From AM-0621 sp964386705 (GTDB taxonomy: Bacteria; Planctomycetota; Planctomycetia; Planctomycetales; Planctomycetaceae), in the NCBI GenBank assembly GCA_964386705.1, contig CAYLTY010000009.1, forward strand, positions 1 through 64,000: a DNA stretch of 64,000 bases. The letters run 5' to 3'. A program made the translations under genes and the position numbers. Shown piece by piece: positions 1-7,924 of the stretch (its first letter is position 1; every line of letters starts with the position of its first letter). The notes under the pieces are model-generated. The model ran no database searches, was not told the DNA's origin, and saw nothing but the letters and a program-made list of their open reading frames with translations.

Positions 1-1
1 C

Positions 2-112
2 TGGAAGCTGGGCGAGAACGATATCGAGCACTGGCATGAACTGGATGCCGGGTTCGCCGGGCGGCAACCCATCGCGCCGGACATGTTCCATGCTCCGCCA
101 GAATTAAGTTAG
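2..112 (+). CDS. C-terminal end of an unidentified protein (partial)
   Basis: An open frame enters from the left edge and ends at a TAG at 110-112, giving the last 36 residues of a protein that ends in HAPPELS. Third codon positions are rich in G and C, as in the neighbouring genes, which favours this frame over the other open frame here (stop at 106). I do not recognise the family. It lies on the same strand as nuoA with about 80 bases between them, so it could belong to the same transcription unit, but nothing in the fragment points to complex I. Confidence 0.4.
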   Translation, partial: WKLGENDIEHWHELDAGFAGRQPIAPDMFHAPPELS

Positions 113-191
113 TGGGTTGAGCAACGAGGTTTCCGCCGGGACGGTGGGAAACGGCACGAACTGAAAACGGATATCACGAACTCGGACGAAT

Positions 192-737
192 ATGACAGAC
201 CTTGTATTCCATTTTGTGCTGTTCACCTTGGCCGGTGTGGGCCTTGTGGCCGCCCCGATGATCCTTGGCAAGCTGCTCCGTCCGACGCTGCCGACGCCGC
301 AGAAGGATTCTGTTTACGAGTGCGGTGAAGCTACCATCGGATCGAGCTTCATTCAGTTCGACTTGCGGTTTTATACGGTTGCTTTGTTATTCATCGTGTT
401 CGACGTGGAAGTTGCGTTCTTCTTCCCGTGGTCGACGATCTATGGCAACTTCATGCAGTTGACGGATACGCGATTGGCAGAATCAGCGCGGTTGATGATC
501 ACCGAGAAAGTGCTGAATCAGCCTGCTGGAAGCTTGCCCGCCTCGGAAGCGATCTCGGCGGCAACCGCGCTGCAGTTCGGCTGGTTTGCCTTCGCTGACA
601 TCCTGGTGTTCTTCGGCGTGCTGCTCGTGGGCTTTGCCTACGTGTGGAAACGCGGCGATCTGGAATGGGTGAAGGTGATGCCCAGCCATCGTCGCAAGGG
701 TGCTGCCGCAGTCGCGGCGGTGACAGAAGCGACCTGA
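192..737 (+). CDS. nuoA: NADH-quinone oxidoreductase subunit A (NuoA)
   Basis: Small membrane subunit of respiratory complex I, at the junction between the hydrophilic arm and the proton-pumping membrane arm. The diagnostic YECG (residues 42-45) and the following segment through DVEVAFFFPW (71-80) are the conserved loop and second membrane helix of the family; the third helix is near residues 129-151. At 181 residues it is longer than typical NuoA (roughly 120-150). The extra length is an insert of about 40 residues, near 88-127, between helices 2 and 3. It is followed by nuoC and nuoD on the same strand, with 82 bases between its stop and the preferred nuoC start. nuoB, usually next to nuoA, is not there. 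Family assignment is secure; the role of the insert is unknown. Confidence 0.95.
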   Translation: MTDLVFHFVLFTLAGVGLVAAPMILGKLLRPTLPTPQKDSVYECGEATIGSSFIQFDLRFYTVALLFIVFDVEVAFFFPWSTIYGNFMQLTDTRLAESARLMITEKVLNQPAGSLPASEAISAATALQFGWFAFADILVFFGVLLVGFAYVWKRGDLEWVKVMPSHRRKGAAAVAAVTEAT

Positions 738-819
738 GTTGCCGCTGTTCGTTTGAGCTTTGGAAGAGGTTTCCTGGCTCCGTGTGTTCGAGAATGTTCC
801 CCAAGCTGTGGATAGTGGA

Positions 820-1350
820 ATGACCGCTGAGCAAATTCAGGCTCTGCTGCAAGAACGGTTCGGTGACAAGATCACCGGTGGAAACATGCAGGCGATTGAT
901 CCCTGGGTCGAAGTGAGCCCCAGCGCGATTGTCGACGTCTGCCGGTTTGCGAAGACCGATTCACGGCTGCTCATGGAGCATCTCAACGACCTGACGGGCG
1001 TGGACTACTTCGAGCCGGACGCCGCGAAGCAGAAGAACTTCGGGCATCAGCCGCATGTTGAGGTGGTCTATCACCTCTCCAGCTACACCCACAAACACAA
1101 GATCACGCTGAAGGTCATTCTGCCGCGCTGGCAGAACGACAAGGCCGGTGAATTGCCCGAGGTTCCGTCCGTGTCTGGCGTCTGGGGCATCGCCAACTGG
1201 CACGAACGCGAATGCTACGACCTGGTGGGAGTGAAGTTTCTCGGCCATCCCAATCACACACGCATCCTGTGCGATGATGACTGGGTCGGTCATCCGCTCC
1301 GCAAAGACTATGAGTTTCCGCTGGAATTCCAGGGGATTCGCGGCAAGTAA
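820..1350 (+). CDS. nuoC: NADH-quinone oxidoreductase subunit C (NuoC)
   Basis: Hydrophilic 30-kDa-type subunit of complex I that binds NuoD near the quinone site. The C-terminal signature is clear: HERECYDLVG, then FLGHPNHTRILCDDDW and GHPLRKDYEF. I chose the ATG at 820 (176 residues, normal family length). A TTG at 760 would add 20 residues that do not resemble NuoC. NuoC is a separate protein here, not the NuoCD fusion found in enterobacteria. It follows nuoA directly and precedes nuoD by 65 bases, so it is probably co-transcribed with both. Confidence 0.93.
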   Translation: MTAEQIQALLQERFGDKITGGNMQAIDPWVEVSPSAIVDVCRFAKTDSRLLMEHLNDLTGVDYFEPDAAKQKNFGHQPHVEVVYHLSSYTHKHKITLKVILPRWQNDKAGELPEVPSVSGVWGIANWHERECYDLVGVKFLGHPNHTRILCDDDWVGHPLRKDYEFPLEFQGIRGK

Positions 1351-1415
1351 GCGTTCGCAGTTTCAGCACGACCGATCACTCTGGCTACCTTTTTTGAGCA
1401 CGGCGGACTCTCTCC

Positions 1416-2654
1416 ATGTCGCTGACAATTGAAGATCCTCGCGTTGTTGAGTTCGATGTTCGCACCGACGAAATGTTGGTGAACATGGGCCCGCAACACC
1501 CTAGTACGCACGGCGTATTGCGTCTGCTGCTCCGTACCGACGGCGAAATCTGCTACGAGGTCACTCCGTTCATCGGTTACCTGCATCGCTGTGCCGAGAA
1601 GATTGGTGAGAACCTGACTCCAGTCCAATGGGTGCCGTACACGGACCGCATGGACTATCTCGCCGCCATGAATATGAACCTTGGCATGGCGCTGGCGGCC
1701 GAAAAGCTGCTGGGCATGGAAGTGCCGGAGAAAGCCAACTGTCTGCGCGTGATGATTGGCGAACTGAACCGAGTCGCCAGCCACCTCGTGGGCATGGGCG
1801 CCTACGGTTTGGACTTGGGCACGTTCAGCCCGTTCCTGTACGCCTTCCGCGAACGTGAAATCATTCTGGACCTCTTCGAAGAGGTTTGCGGCGCACGGCT
1901 GACCTACAGCTACATCACCGTTGGTGGCGTGACTCACGATCTGCCGAATCAGATTCCGATTCCGCCAGGTCTCGCAGCGCTGATCGGCAAGAGTCCGAAT
2001 ACCAAGCTGTCGTGGATGGAAGCCTGCACGCTGTTCCTCGACTGGCTGGAGAAGCGTATCAGTGAGTATCACACGCTGCTGACGCGCAATCATATCTTCA
2101 TCAAGCGTACGGCTGGCTTGGGCGTCCTCACTAAAGAGATGGCGATGGACTACGGCTGCACCGGACCGGTGTTGCGTGGTAGCGGTGTCGATTGGGACCT
2201 GCGTCGCGACGGCGATCCGTTCTATACCCGCATGTATCAAGGCTACAACTTCCAGATTCCGGTGGCGCCGTTCAAGGAAGCTCCGAACGAAGCGTTGCTG
2301 GGCGATAATTGGTGCCGCTTCTACGTCCGCATGATGGAAGTCGTCCAGTCGATCAGTCTGGTGCGTCAGGCGATGGCCAAGTACCCCACGACCACTGGCA
2401 CGTACCGCATGCCGCACAAGATGACCACCAAGCTGCCGAAGAACGAGGTCTACCTCGAAACCGAAGCTCCCCGCGGCGCGATGGGCTTCTACTTCGTCGG
2501 CAACGGCGACGCGAACCCCTACCGAGCCCGCGCGAAGAGTTCCTGCTTCTGCAATCTCTCCATCACAGAGCCCATGTGCGAAGGCGTTCTGCTGGCCGAC
2601 ATCCCGGCGATCGTCGGTTCTCTCGACATCGTGATGGGCGAGATCGACCGATAG
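1416..2654 (+). CDS. nuoD: NADH-quinone oxidoreductase subunit D (NuoD)
   Basis: The 49-kDa-type subunit of complex I, which with NuoB forms the quinone-binding pocket. Visible family signatures are GPQHPSTHGVLR near the N-terminus, LHRCAEKIGENLTPVQWVPY with DRMDY after it, and the C-terminal PAIVGSLDIVMGEIDR, where the final acidic and basic residues are typical. Length (412) matches the family. It is the last gene of the nuoA-C-D run. An acetyltransferase gene faces it from the other strand and a strong hairpin lies between them. No nuoE-N genes follow, so the rest of complex I must be encoded elsewhere. Confidence 0.96.
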   Translation: MSLTIEDPRVVEFDVRTDEMLVNMGPQHPSTHGVLRLLLRTDGEICYEVTPFIGYLHRCAEKIGENLTPVQWVPYTDRMDYLAAMNMNLGMALAAEKLLGMEVPEKANCLRVMIGELNRVASHLVGMGAYGLDLGTFSPFLYAFREREIILDLFEEVCGARLTYSYITVGGVTHDLPNQIPIPPGLAALIGKSPNTKLSWMEACTLFLDWLEKRISEYHTLLTRNHIFIKRTAGLGVLTKEMAMDYGCTGPVLRGSGVDWDLRRDGDPFYTRMYQGYNFQIPVAPFKEAPNEALLGDNWCRFYVRMMEVVQSISLVRQAMAKYPTTTGTYRMPHKMTTKLPKNEVYLETEAPRGAMGFYFVGNGDANPYRARAKSSCFCNLSITEPMCEGVLLADIPAIVGSLDIVMGEIDR

Positions 2655-2722
2655 CTGTGGAGCGCCGAGTTCTTGATGCTGTCTCGCAGTGAACTCGAAG
2701 CCCTCTGGAACTGGATTTCATT

Positions 2723-2786
2723 TCACGCGAAGGCGCGGAGCCGCGAAGGATTGAAGCTTTCTTCGCGGCTCCGCGCCTTCGCGTGA
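2723..2786. terminator. Perfect 26-bp inverted repeat between convergent genes
   Basis: The arms at 2723-2748 and 2761-2786 are exact reverse complements around a 12-base loop that contains AAGCTT. It lies 69 bases after the nuoD stop and 30 bases before the end of the convergent acetyltransferase gene, so it could end transcription from both sides. It has no clear T-run, so a REP-like palindrome or a recently inserted repeat is an equally good reading. Confidence 0.6.
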
Positions 2787-2815
2787 GATCTTCCTGATAA
2801 CCTTGCTCGCGATGC

Positions 2816-3373
2816 CTATTCCGTGATCTCGCGAATGACTCGGCAAGGGTTTCCGGCGGCGAAGACACCATCAGGAATATCTTTGGTCACGACGCTGCCA
2901 GCGCCGATGACGCACTTGGAGCCGATTTTCACTCCGGGGCAGATGATCGCACCGCCGCCGACCCAGACGTTCGAGCCGATTTCAATCGGCTTAGCGAACT
3001 CCTGAGAGCGTCGCAGTTCGGCGTTCATGGGATGCGTTGCGGTATAGATCTGCACCGCCGGGCCGAAGAGGGAGAAGTCACCAATTGTGACTTTGCAGAC
3101 ATCCAGCACGACACAGTTGAAGTTGAAGAAACAGCGTCGTCCGAGAAAGATGTTTGAACCGTAGTCGCAGAAGAACGGCGGCTGCATCCAGACCGAATCA
3201 CCGCCCTGAGCGAACATTTGCTGCAACAACGAGCGGCGAAGCTCGTGGTCTCGTTCACGAGTGGCATTCAAGTCCTGGCAGAGGTCTCTGGCTCGCTCGC
3301 GTTCTTGCACGAGTACGGGATCGAGCGGGTCATACAGTTCACCCGCCAGCATCTTTTCCTTCTCGGTTGCCAT
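2816..3373 (-). CDS. Maltose/galactoside-type sugar O-acetyltransferase
   Basis: Trimeric left-handed beta-helix acetyltransferase that moves acetyl from acetyl-CoA to a sugar hydroxyl, in the cytoplasm. The N-terminus MATEKEKMLAGELYD is the Mac domain of the maltose/galactoside acetyltransferase family. Hexapeptide repeats follow (for example IGSNVWVGGGAIICPGVKIG), and the His in YTATHPMN matches the catalytic His region. I chose the ATG at 3373, which has an AGGAGG four bases upstream. A TTG at 3400 that overlaps the cupin stop is the alternative. The 185-residue product has normal length. It probably forms a two-gene operon with the cupin. The true sugar substrate cannot be read from the sequence. 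Confidence 0.88.
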   Translation of the reverse strand: MATEKEKMLAGELYDPLDPVLVQERERARDLCQDLNATRERDHELRRSLLQQMFAQGGDSVWMQPPFFCDYGSNIFLGRRCFFNFNCVVLDVCKVTIGDFSLFGPAVQIYTATHPMNAELRRSQEFAKPIEIGSNVWVGGGAIICPGVKIGSKCVIGAGSVVTKDIPDGVFAAGNPCRVIREITE

Positions 3374-3396
3374 GAGGCCTCCTGCTCCGGCGCTGA

Positions 3397-3882
3397 TCAA
3401 TGCTCGGGCAGCAGCATCTGGATGCCGTACCTCGGAGCAATAGTCAGCAGCTTCTCGATTTCTTCTCGGGATGGCGGGACGGCCATCGTCGCGCCTTCGG
3501 GGAGTGGTGCACCAAATTCGAAGAACATCTGCTCAAGTCCCGCAGGGGCGACTGAGATCAGCATCTTCGCTGGTTGAGAGCTTTCATTCTTGAAGGAATG
3601 CGGCAACCCGACCGGCATGTTGGCGAACGATCCCGCCTTCAGTACGACTCGATCAGCGCCGATTTGAAACGTTATTTCTCCTTCCAACACATAAAAGCCT
3701 TCTTCTTCCCGGCTATGCACATGCGGGGGAGGCCCGCCTCCGGGTGGGACAATTGCCTCCCAGAGTGCGTATTTTCCGTTGGTCTCAGCGCCCGTCGCGA
3801 GAAAGCGATAGACGTCGCCAACGACCGACACGGTGCGGCCTTGAGCGGCTACTCGAATGCGGGGGCTCGGCGTGTTGCTCAT
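3397..3882 (-). CDS. Cupin-domain protein
   Basis: Single-domain cupin of 161 residues. The first cupin motif is visible as PHVHSREEEGFYVLEGE (two His and a Glu as metal ligands) and the second as MPVGLPHSFKNES. Such proteins bind Fe, Mn or Zn and may be dioxygenases, isomerases or simple binding proteins, so the reaction cannot be named. The arrangement resembles quercetin-dioxygenase-like cupins. An AGGA lies upstream of the ATG. It is the upstream gene of a probable operon with the O-acetyltransferase and is divergent from the DUF1549 gene at 4185. Confidence 0.8.
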   Translation of the reverse strand: MSNTPSPRIRVAAQGRTVSVVGDVYRFLATGAETNGKYALWEAIVPPGGGPPPHVHSREEEGFYVLEGEITFQIGADRVVLKAGSFANMPVGLPHSFKNESSQPAKMLISVAPAGLEQMFFEFGAPLPEGATMAVPPSREEIEKLLTIAPRYGIQMLLPEH

Positions 3883-4184
3883 CAGTTTTGATCCTGTTTA
3901 TTCCACCAAGGACAGGCGATTGTTCTCATCGAACAACTGGACGTGGTAGCTGTTGATTTCGGCCAAGGGATCGAGAGCGAGAAATGGGCAGCATGATAAT
4001 GAGTTCGAACCGTGGTTCTGAGTGACCCGGAATGAAGGCCGTCGCAGACCCTTCAGATGAACGCATCCGAGGTTGTTGATGACTTGTGCTGAGTTCTCGT
4101 TTACACTCCTTCGTGCAAGGTCCGACCGGATGGCGGTGCTGCTGCCGCTCAATCCGATGATTTCGCTCGTCGTGGGATGACGAT
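3883..4184. other. Divergent intergenic region
   Basis: About 300 bases separate the starts of the minus-strand cupin gene and the plus-strand DUF1549 gene, so both promoters should lie here. I see no convincing sigma-70 hexamer pair, operator palindrome or RNA gene. Short open frames on the minus strand have no ribosome-binding site or recognisable product and look like chance. Confidence 0.4.
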
Positions 4185-6467
4185 ATGTCAGCACGGTGCA
4201 AATCTCTGGTGCCGCTCGTGATGTTGGTCGTTTTGACATGCACCACTCTGGCAGCGTTCGCTTTGGATCCGGCGCAGGAACGTCTGACGCCACGAGATCA
4301 GCCACGTACTCAGGCGGTGAACTTCACGCGGGATGTTGTGCCGGCACTCACCAAGGCGGGCTGCAACGCCGGCGCCTGTCATGGATCTTTTCAGGGGCGC
4401 GGTGGCTTTCAGTTGTCTCTCCTCGGCTTTGATCCGGCGTTCGACTACGAGGTGCTGACGAAAAGCTCGCGCGGGCGACGCATCAGTGCGTCTGCTCCAG
4501 ATCAAAGTCTGCTGCTGACGAAGCCGGCGGGGCTGGTACCTCACGGTGGTGGTCGTCGGATTGCTATCGACTCTGAGGTCGCGGCCATTCTCAAAGAGTG
4601 GCTGGCGGGTGGCATGTCCGGTCCGAAACTGGAGGATCTGGCGGAGTTTCAGATTAAGGTCGAACCGGCGTCTGTTGTGCTATCAGCGGTTGGAAAGGAA
4701 CCCGTGTCGACCGACGGAAAGGCCGGTGCCGCTCTGAAGGTCATGGCGTCGTTTGCTGACGGGACCTCGCGGGATGTCACTCCTTGGGCACTCTACGACA
4801 TCCGCGATAAGACGATTGCTGACGTTTCAAGATCCGGGCTGATTACCGCGAACCGTTCCGGCAAGACATCCGTCAGCGTGCGTTACCTGGGACAGGTGGC
4901 GTCCATCAGCGTATCGGTGCCGCACGGACCGGAATCTCAGTTTGAGTTCCCTTCGCAGAACTTCCTGGATTCGCTGGCCGCTGCCGAATGGAAGCGGCTG
5001 GGTGTTCAACCCGCTCCGCTCGCTGACGACAGCACGTTCATCCGACGCGTCTATTTGGACTTGATTGGCACCTTACCGACGGCCGACGAGGTCTTGAAGT
5101 TTCGAGGGGACACCGCAGCCAACAAGCGGGCCCGAGTCATCGATGAATTGCTCAACCGGGCTGAGTACGTCGACTACTGGTCGTTGAAATGGGGCGACTT
5201 GCTGAGGGCACATCGGCGGTACCTGGGTGACAAAGGGCTGGCCAGTTTCAATGGCTGGATCCGCCAGTCAGTGCGCGACAACAAGCCGCTGGATGTGATG
5301 ACGCGCGAGTTGCTAACAGCGCAGGGCAACCTGTTTACCAACGGCCCTGTGGCCTACTACTTCATTGACGAGAAGGTGGAAGATCTCGCCGAGACGACTG
5401 CTCAGGTTTTCCTGGGCGTGCGGTTGCAATGCACCAAGTGCCATCACCATCCGAATGAAGTCTGGAGCCAGCAAGATTACTACGGTCTGGCCGCGTTCTT
5501 CTCGAAGCTGGAGACCAAAGACAGCGGGGCTCAGGGCGCGAAATTCGGCGGACCGAAGAGCATCCGCGCGTCGGAGAAAGAGAACCCCAATCGCAAGCCG
5601 CAGATGGCGGTCGCTCCGCGCGTGTTCGGAGAGATCGATGCCGTGAAGACAGCTCCGACTTCGCTGTCGGTGCAAGCGATTGAGCCGCAAATCGATCCCC
5701 GACAGAAGCTGGCTCAATGGATGACTCGCGCGGACAATCCGTTCTTCGCACGCAACTTCACGAATCGTTATTGGGCGTCTCTGTTCGGCATCGGTCTGGT
5801 TGACCCTGTCGATGATATGCGTGCGACGAATCCAGCATCGCTGCCAACTGTGCTCGACGCTCTGGCTACCGACTTTGCTCAGCATCAATTCGATGCCAAG
5901 CATCTGCTGCGGACGATCTGCAACTCGCGGATTTATCAACTGGCACCAGAACTCAATGCAACGCGCGATCTTGACGGTGCGTTGTTTACTCATCGAGTTC
6001 CCCGCCGGCTGTCGGCTGAGGTGCTGCTCGACGCGATCAATCAGGTAACGGCCAATTCCGAAAACTTCGTCGGTCAACCGGTGGGAACTCGGGCGATCTC
6101 TCTGCCGGATCCGACAATCGCGTCGCAGTTCCTGGCGACGTTCGGCAAGCCTGCTCGAAATAGTCCTTGTGACTGTGCACGAGGTTCGAATCCGGATCTG
6201 TCACAAGCATTGCATCTCGCCAACAGCACGGCCCTGCATGATAAGATCATCGCCCCGTCCGGCCGATTGATGCTGGCCGTGAAGGCGAACCGCGCCGATA
6301 GTGAAATCGCCGACGAATTGTATCTCGCAGCGTTGGCTCGGTATCCAACGGATGAGGAGCGTGCCGCGGTGCAAGAAACGTTGGCCGCGACGGCTTCTCG
6401 CGAAGAAGCGTGGCAAGACATTTTGTGGGCGTTGTTGAATTGCTCCGAGTTTGGGTTTGGTCATTGA
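4185..6467 (+). CDS. DUF1549/DUF1553 protein with Big_2-like domain and heme-type motifs
   Basis: Planctomycete-type exported protein of 760 residues. A signal peptide occupies about residues 1-27. Near residue 60 is GCNAGACHG, in which the CX4CH spacing (C60, C65, H66) resembles a heme-c site but is longer than CXXCH. A bacterial Ig-like (Big_2) domain covers about 165-250, then DUF1549 (about 258-440), which holds a regular CTKCH at residues 416-420, then DUF1553 to the C-terminus. These proteins occur mostly with DUF1501 partners, as here (next gene after 54 bases). The function is not established; redox or polysaccharide-associated roles have been proposed. A GGGA lies just upstream of the ATG. 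Confidence 0.88.
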   Translation: MSARCKSLVPLVMLVVLTCTTLAAFALDPAQERLTPRDQPRTQAVNFTRDVVPALTKAGCNAGACHGSFQGRGGFQLSLLGFDPAFDYEVLTKSSRGRRISASAPDQSLLLTKPAGLVPHGGGRRIAIDSEVAAILKEWLAGGMSGPKLEDLAEFQIKVEPASVVLSAVGKEPVSTDGKAGAALKVMASFADGTSRDVTPWALYDIRDKTIADVSRSGLITANRSGKTSVSVRYLGQVASISVSVPHGPESQFEFPSQNFLDSLAAAEWKRLGVQPAPLADDSTFIRRVYLDLIGTLPTADEVLKFRGDTAANKRARVIDELLNRAEYVDYWSLKWGDLLRAHRRYLGDKGLASFNGWIRQSVRDNKPLDVMTRELLTAQGNLFTNGPVAYYFIDEKVEDLAETTAQVFLGVRLQCTKCHHHPNEVWSQQDYYGLAAFFSKLETKDSGAQGAKFGGPKSIRASEKENPNRKPQMAVAPRVFGEIDAVKTAPTSLSVQAIEPQIDPRQKLAQWMTRADNPFFARNFTNRYWASLFGIGLVDPVDDMRATNPASLPTVLDALATDFAQHQFDAKHLLRTICNSRIYQLAPELNATRDLDGALFTHRVPRRLSAEVLLDAINQVTANSENFVGQPVGTRAISLPDPTIASQFLATFGKPARNSPCDCARGSNPDLSQALHLANSTALHDKIIAPSGRLMLAVKANRADSEIADELYLAALARYPTDEERAAVQETLAATASREEAWQDILWALLNCSEFGFGH

Positions 6468-6521
6468 AACTCGCTGTGTCTGCAGCAACGGGGTTATTGA
6501 TTCAGGCAAGGAATCCGGTTC

Positions 6522-7856
6522 ATGTTCGAAATCTCCAATCGCTCCAGGACCTGCGAAGGCATCTCGCGCCGAGCGTTGCTGCAGGTCGGCAGCCTGGGCA
6601 TGTTCGGCCTGACGCTCCCCAAACTGCTGCGGGCCGAGCAGGCTCAATCGGTCGCCAAGAAAGACGTGAACTTCATTCTGCTGTGGACCAACGGAGGCCT
6701 CAGCAACATCGATACGCTGGACATGAAGCCGCACGCACCCGTCGAGTATCGCGGCGAGTTCCAGCCAATCTCGACGAACATGCCTGGGTTATCCGTCTGC
6801 GAGCATCTGCCGCTGATGAGCCAGCAGATGGATAAGGTCTGCCAGGTGCGCACGATTACGCATCAGGGGACGCAACACTCCGAAGCCACTCACTGGATGC
6901 TGACAGGCTATCCACAGGTGCCCGATGTGAACGGTGCTCCGGTCGGTTCGACGGTCTATCCGTGCTTTGGATCTGTCGTTTCTAAAGAGCTTGGATGGAA
7001 GAACGGCCTGCCGCCATATGTGCAGTGCGCGTCTGGGCCGATCGGTTACTCCGGGGGTGGCTACCTGGGGTCGGCCTACAATCCGCTGATGGTCCGTCGC
7101 AATCCTCAAGACAAAGACTTTTCGGTAGACGACGTCTCCATTCCGACTGCTGTCGGGGCTGAGCGAACGCAACGCCGCCGCCGCATTCTCGAAAAGCTTG
7201 ACGGCTGGCAGCGGCAAATCGACAAGTCGGGCGGCGCGGTTGCTGATCGGAGCGAGTTCTACCGACAGGCTTACGATCTCATTACTTCGCCAGTGGCCAA
7301 ACAGGCGTTTGACTTGAGCGCCGAACCGGACGCTCTGCGTGATCGCTACGGTCGCACGCGCGAGGGTCAGGCGACGCTGCTGGCGCGGCGTCTGGTCGAG
7401 GCCGGTGTGCGGTTCGTGACGGTGGATTTCACCGGCTACGACACGCACGTCAATAACTTCATCTCCCTCAAGAAGCCACTGCTGCCGACGTTGGATATGG
7501 CGTGGTCTGCACTCTTATCGGATCTCTCGGACCGAGGCATGCTGAGTAATACCGTCGTCCTCTGCGCGGGCGAGTTCGGTCGCACACCGCGCGTGAATGG
7601 TGGAGCGGGCCGCGATCACTGGCACCTCACCAATGCCATCGGCTTCAGTGGAGCGGGCATTCGCATGGGACACATCGTGGGCCAGACGGATGCCAAGTGC
7701 GAGTTCGTGTTGGGGCGAACCAACACCACGCTGGACTATGCCGCCACGATCTTCCGGTTGATGGGCATCGACGATACGCAGGAATACATCTCCAACGACG
7801 GTCGTCCGATTCTGATCAACAATGGCGGTCGAGCCATCGAAGAAGTCTTTGCTTAG
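6522..7856 (+). CDS. DUF1501 protein with Tat-like signal
   Basis: DUF1501 family protein of 444 residues, related in fold to the alkaline phosphatase/sulfatase superfamily. The N-terminus carries a twin-arginine-like motif, SRRALLQVG (RR at 16-17), followed by a hydrophobic stretch, so export in a folded state is likely. Family landmarks include NFILLWTNGGLSNIDTLDMK and, near the C-terminus, CAGEFGRTPRVNGGAGRDHW. An AAGGA precedes the ATG. It lies between a DUF1549/DUF1553 protein and a PPC-domain protein on the same strand with short gaps, a standard planctomycete operon layout. The substrate is unknown. Confidence 0.9.
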   Translation: MFEISNRSRTCEGISRRALLQVGSLGMFGLTLPKLLRAEQAQSVAKKDVNFILLWTNGGLSNIDTLDMKPHAPVEYRGEFQPISTNMPGLSVCEHLPLMSQQMDKVCQVRTITHQGTQHSEATHWMLTGYPQVPDVNGAPVGSTVYPCFGSVVSKELGWKNGLPPYVQCASGPIGYSGGGYLGSAYNPLMVRRNPQDKDFSVDDVSIPTAVGAERTQRRRRILEKLDGWQRQIDKSGGAVADRSEFYRQAYDLITSPVAKQAFDLSAEPDALRDRYGRTREGQATLLARRLVEAGVRFVTVDFTGYDTHVNNFISLKKPLLPTLDMAWSALLSDLSDRGMLSNTVVLCAGEFGRTPRVNGGAGRDHWHLTNAIGFSGAGIRMGHIVGQTDAKCEFVLGRTNTTLDYAATIFRLMGIDDTQEYISNDGRPILINNGGRAIEEVFA

Positions 7857-7924
7857 CCCGTCCGGGTTTGAACCCGCATTCGAATCGACGGTGATCCGTT
7901 CAGCGCCGCGCGGAGAGCGATTTC

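Noticed and set aside
760..819. Extended NuoC start at TTG 760
   Set aside because: The extra 20 residues do not look like NuoC, and the ATG at 820 gives the usual family length.
1308..2417. Long open frame on the minus strand across nuoD
   Set aside because: It runs antisense to a certain gene, has no recognisable family, and its length is explained by high-GC codon use on the other strand. Similar shadows at 5313-6077, 52196-53341 and 54959-56044 were dropped for the same reason.
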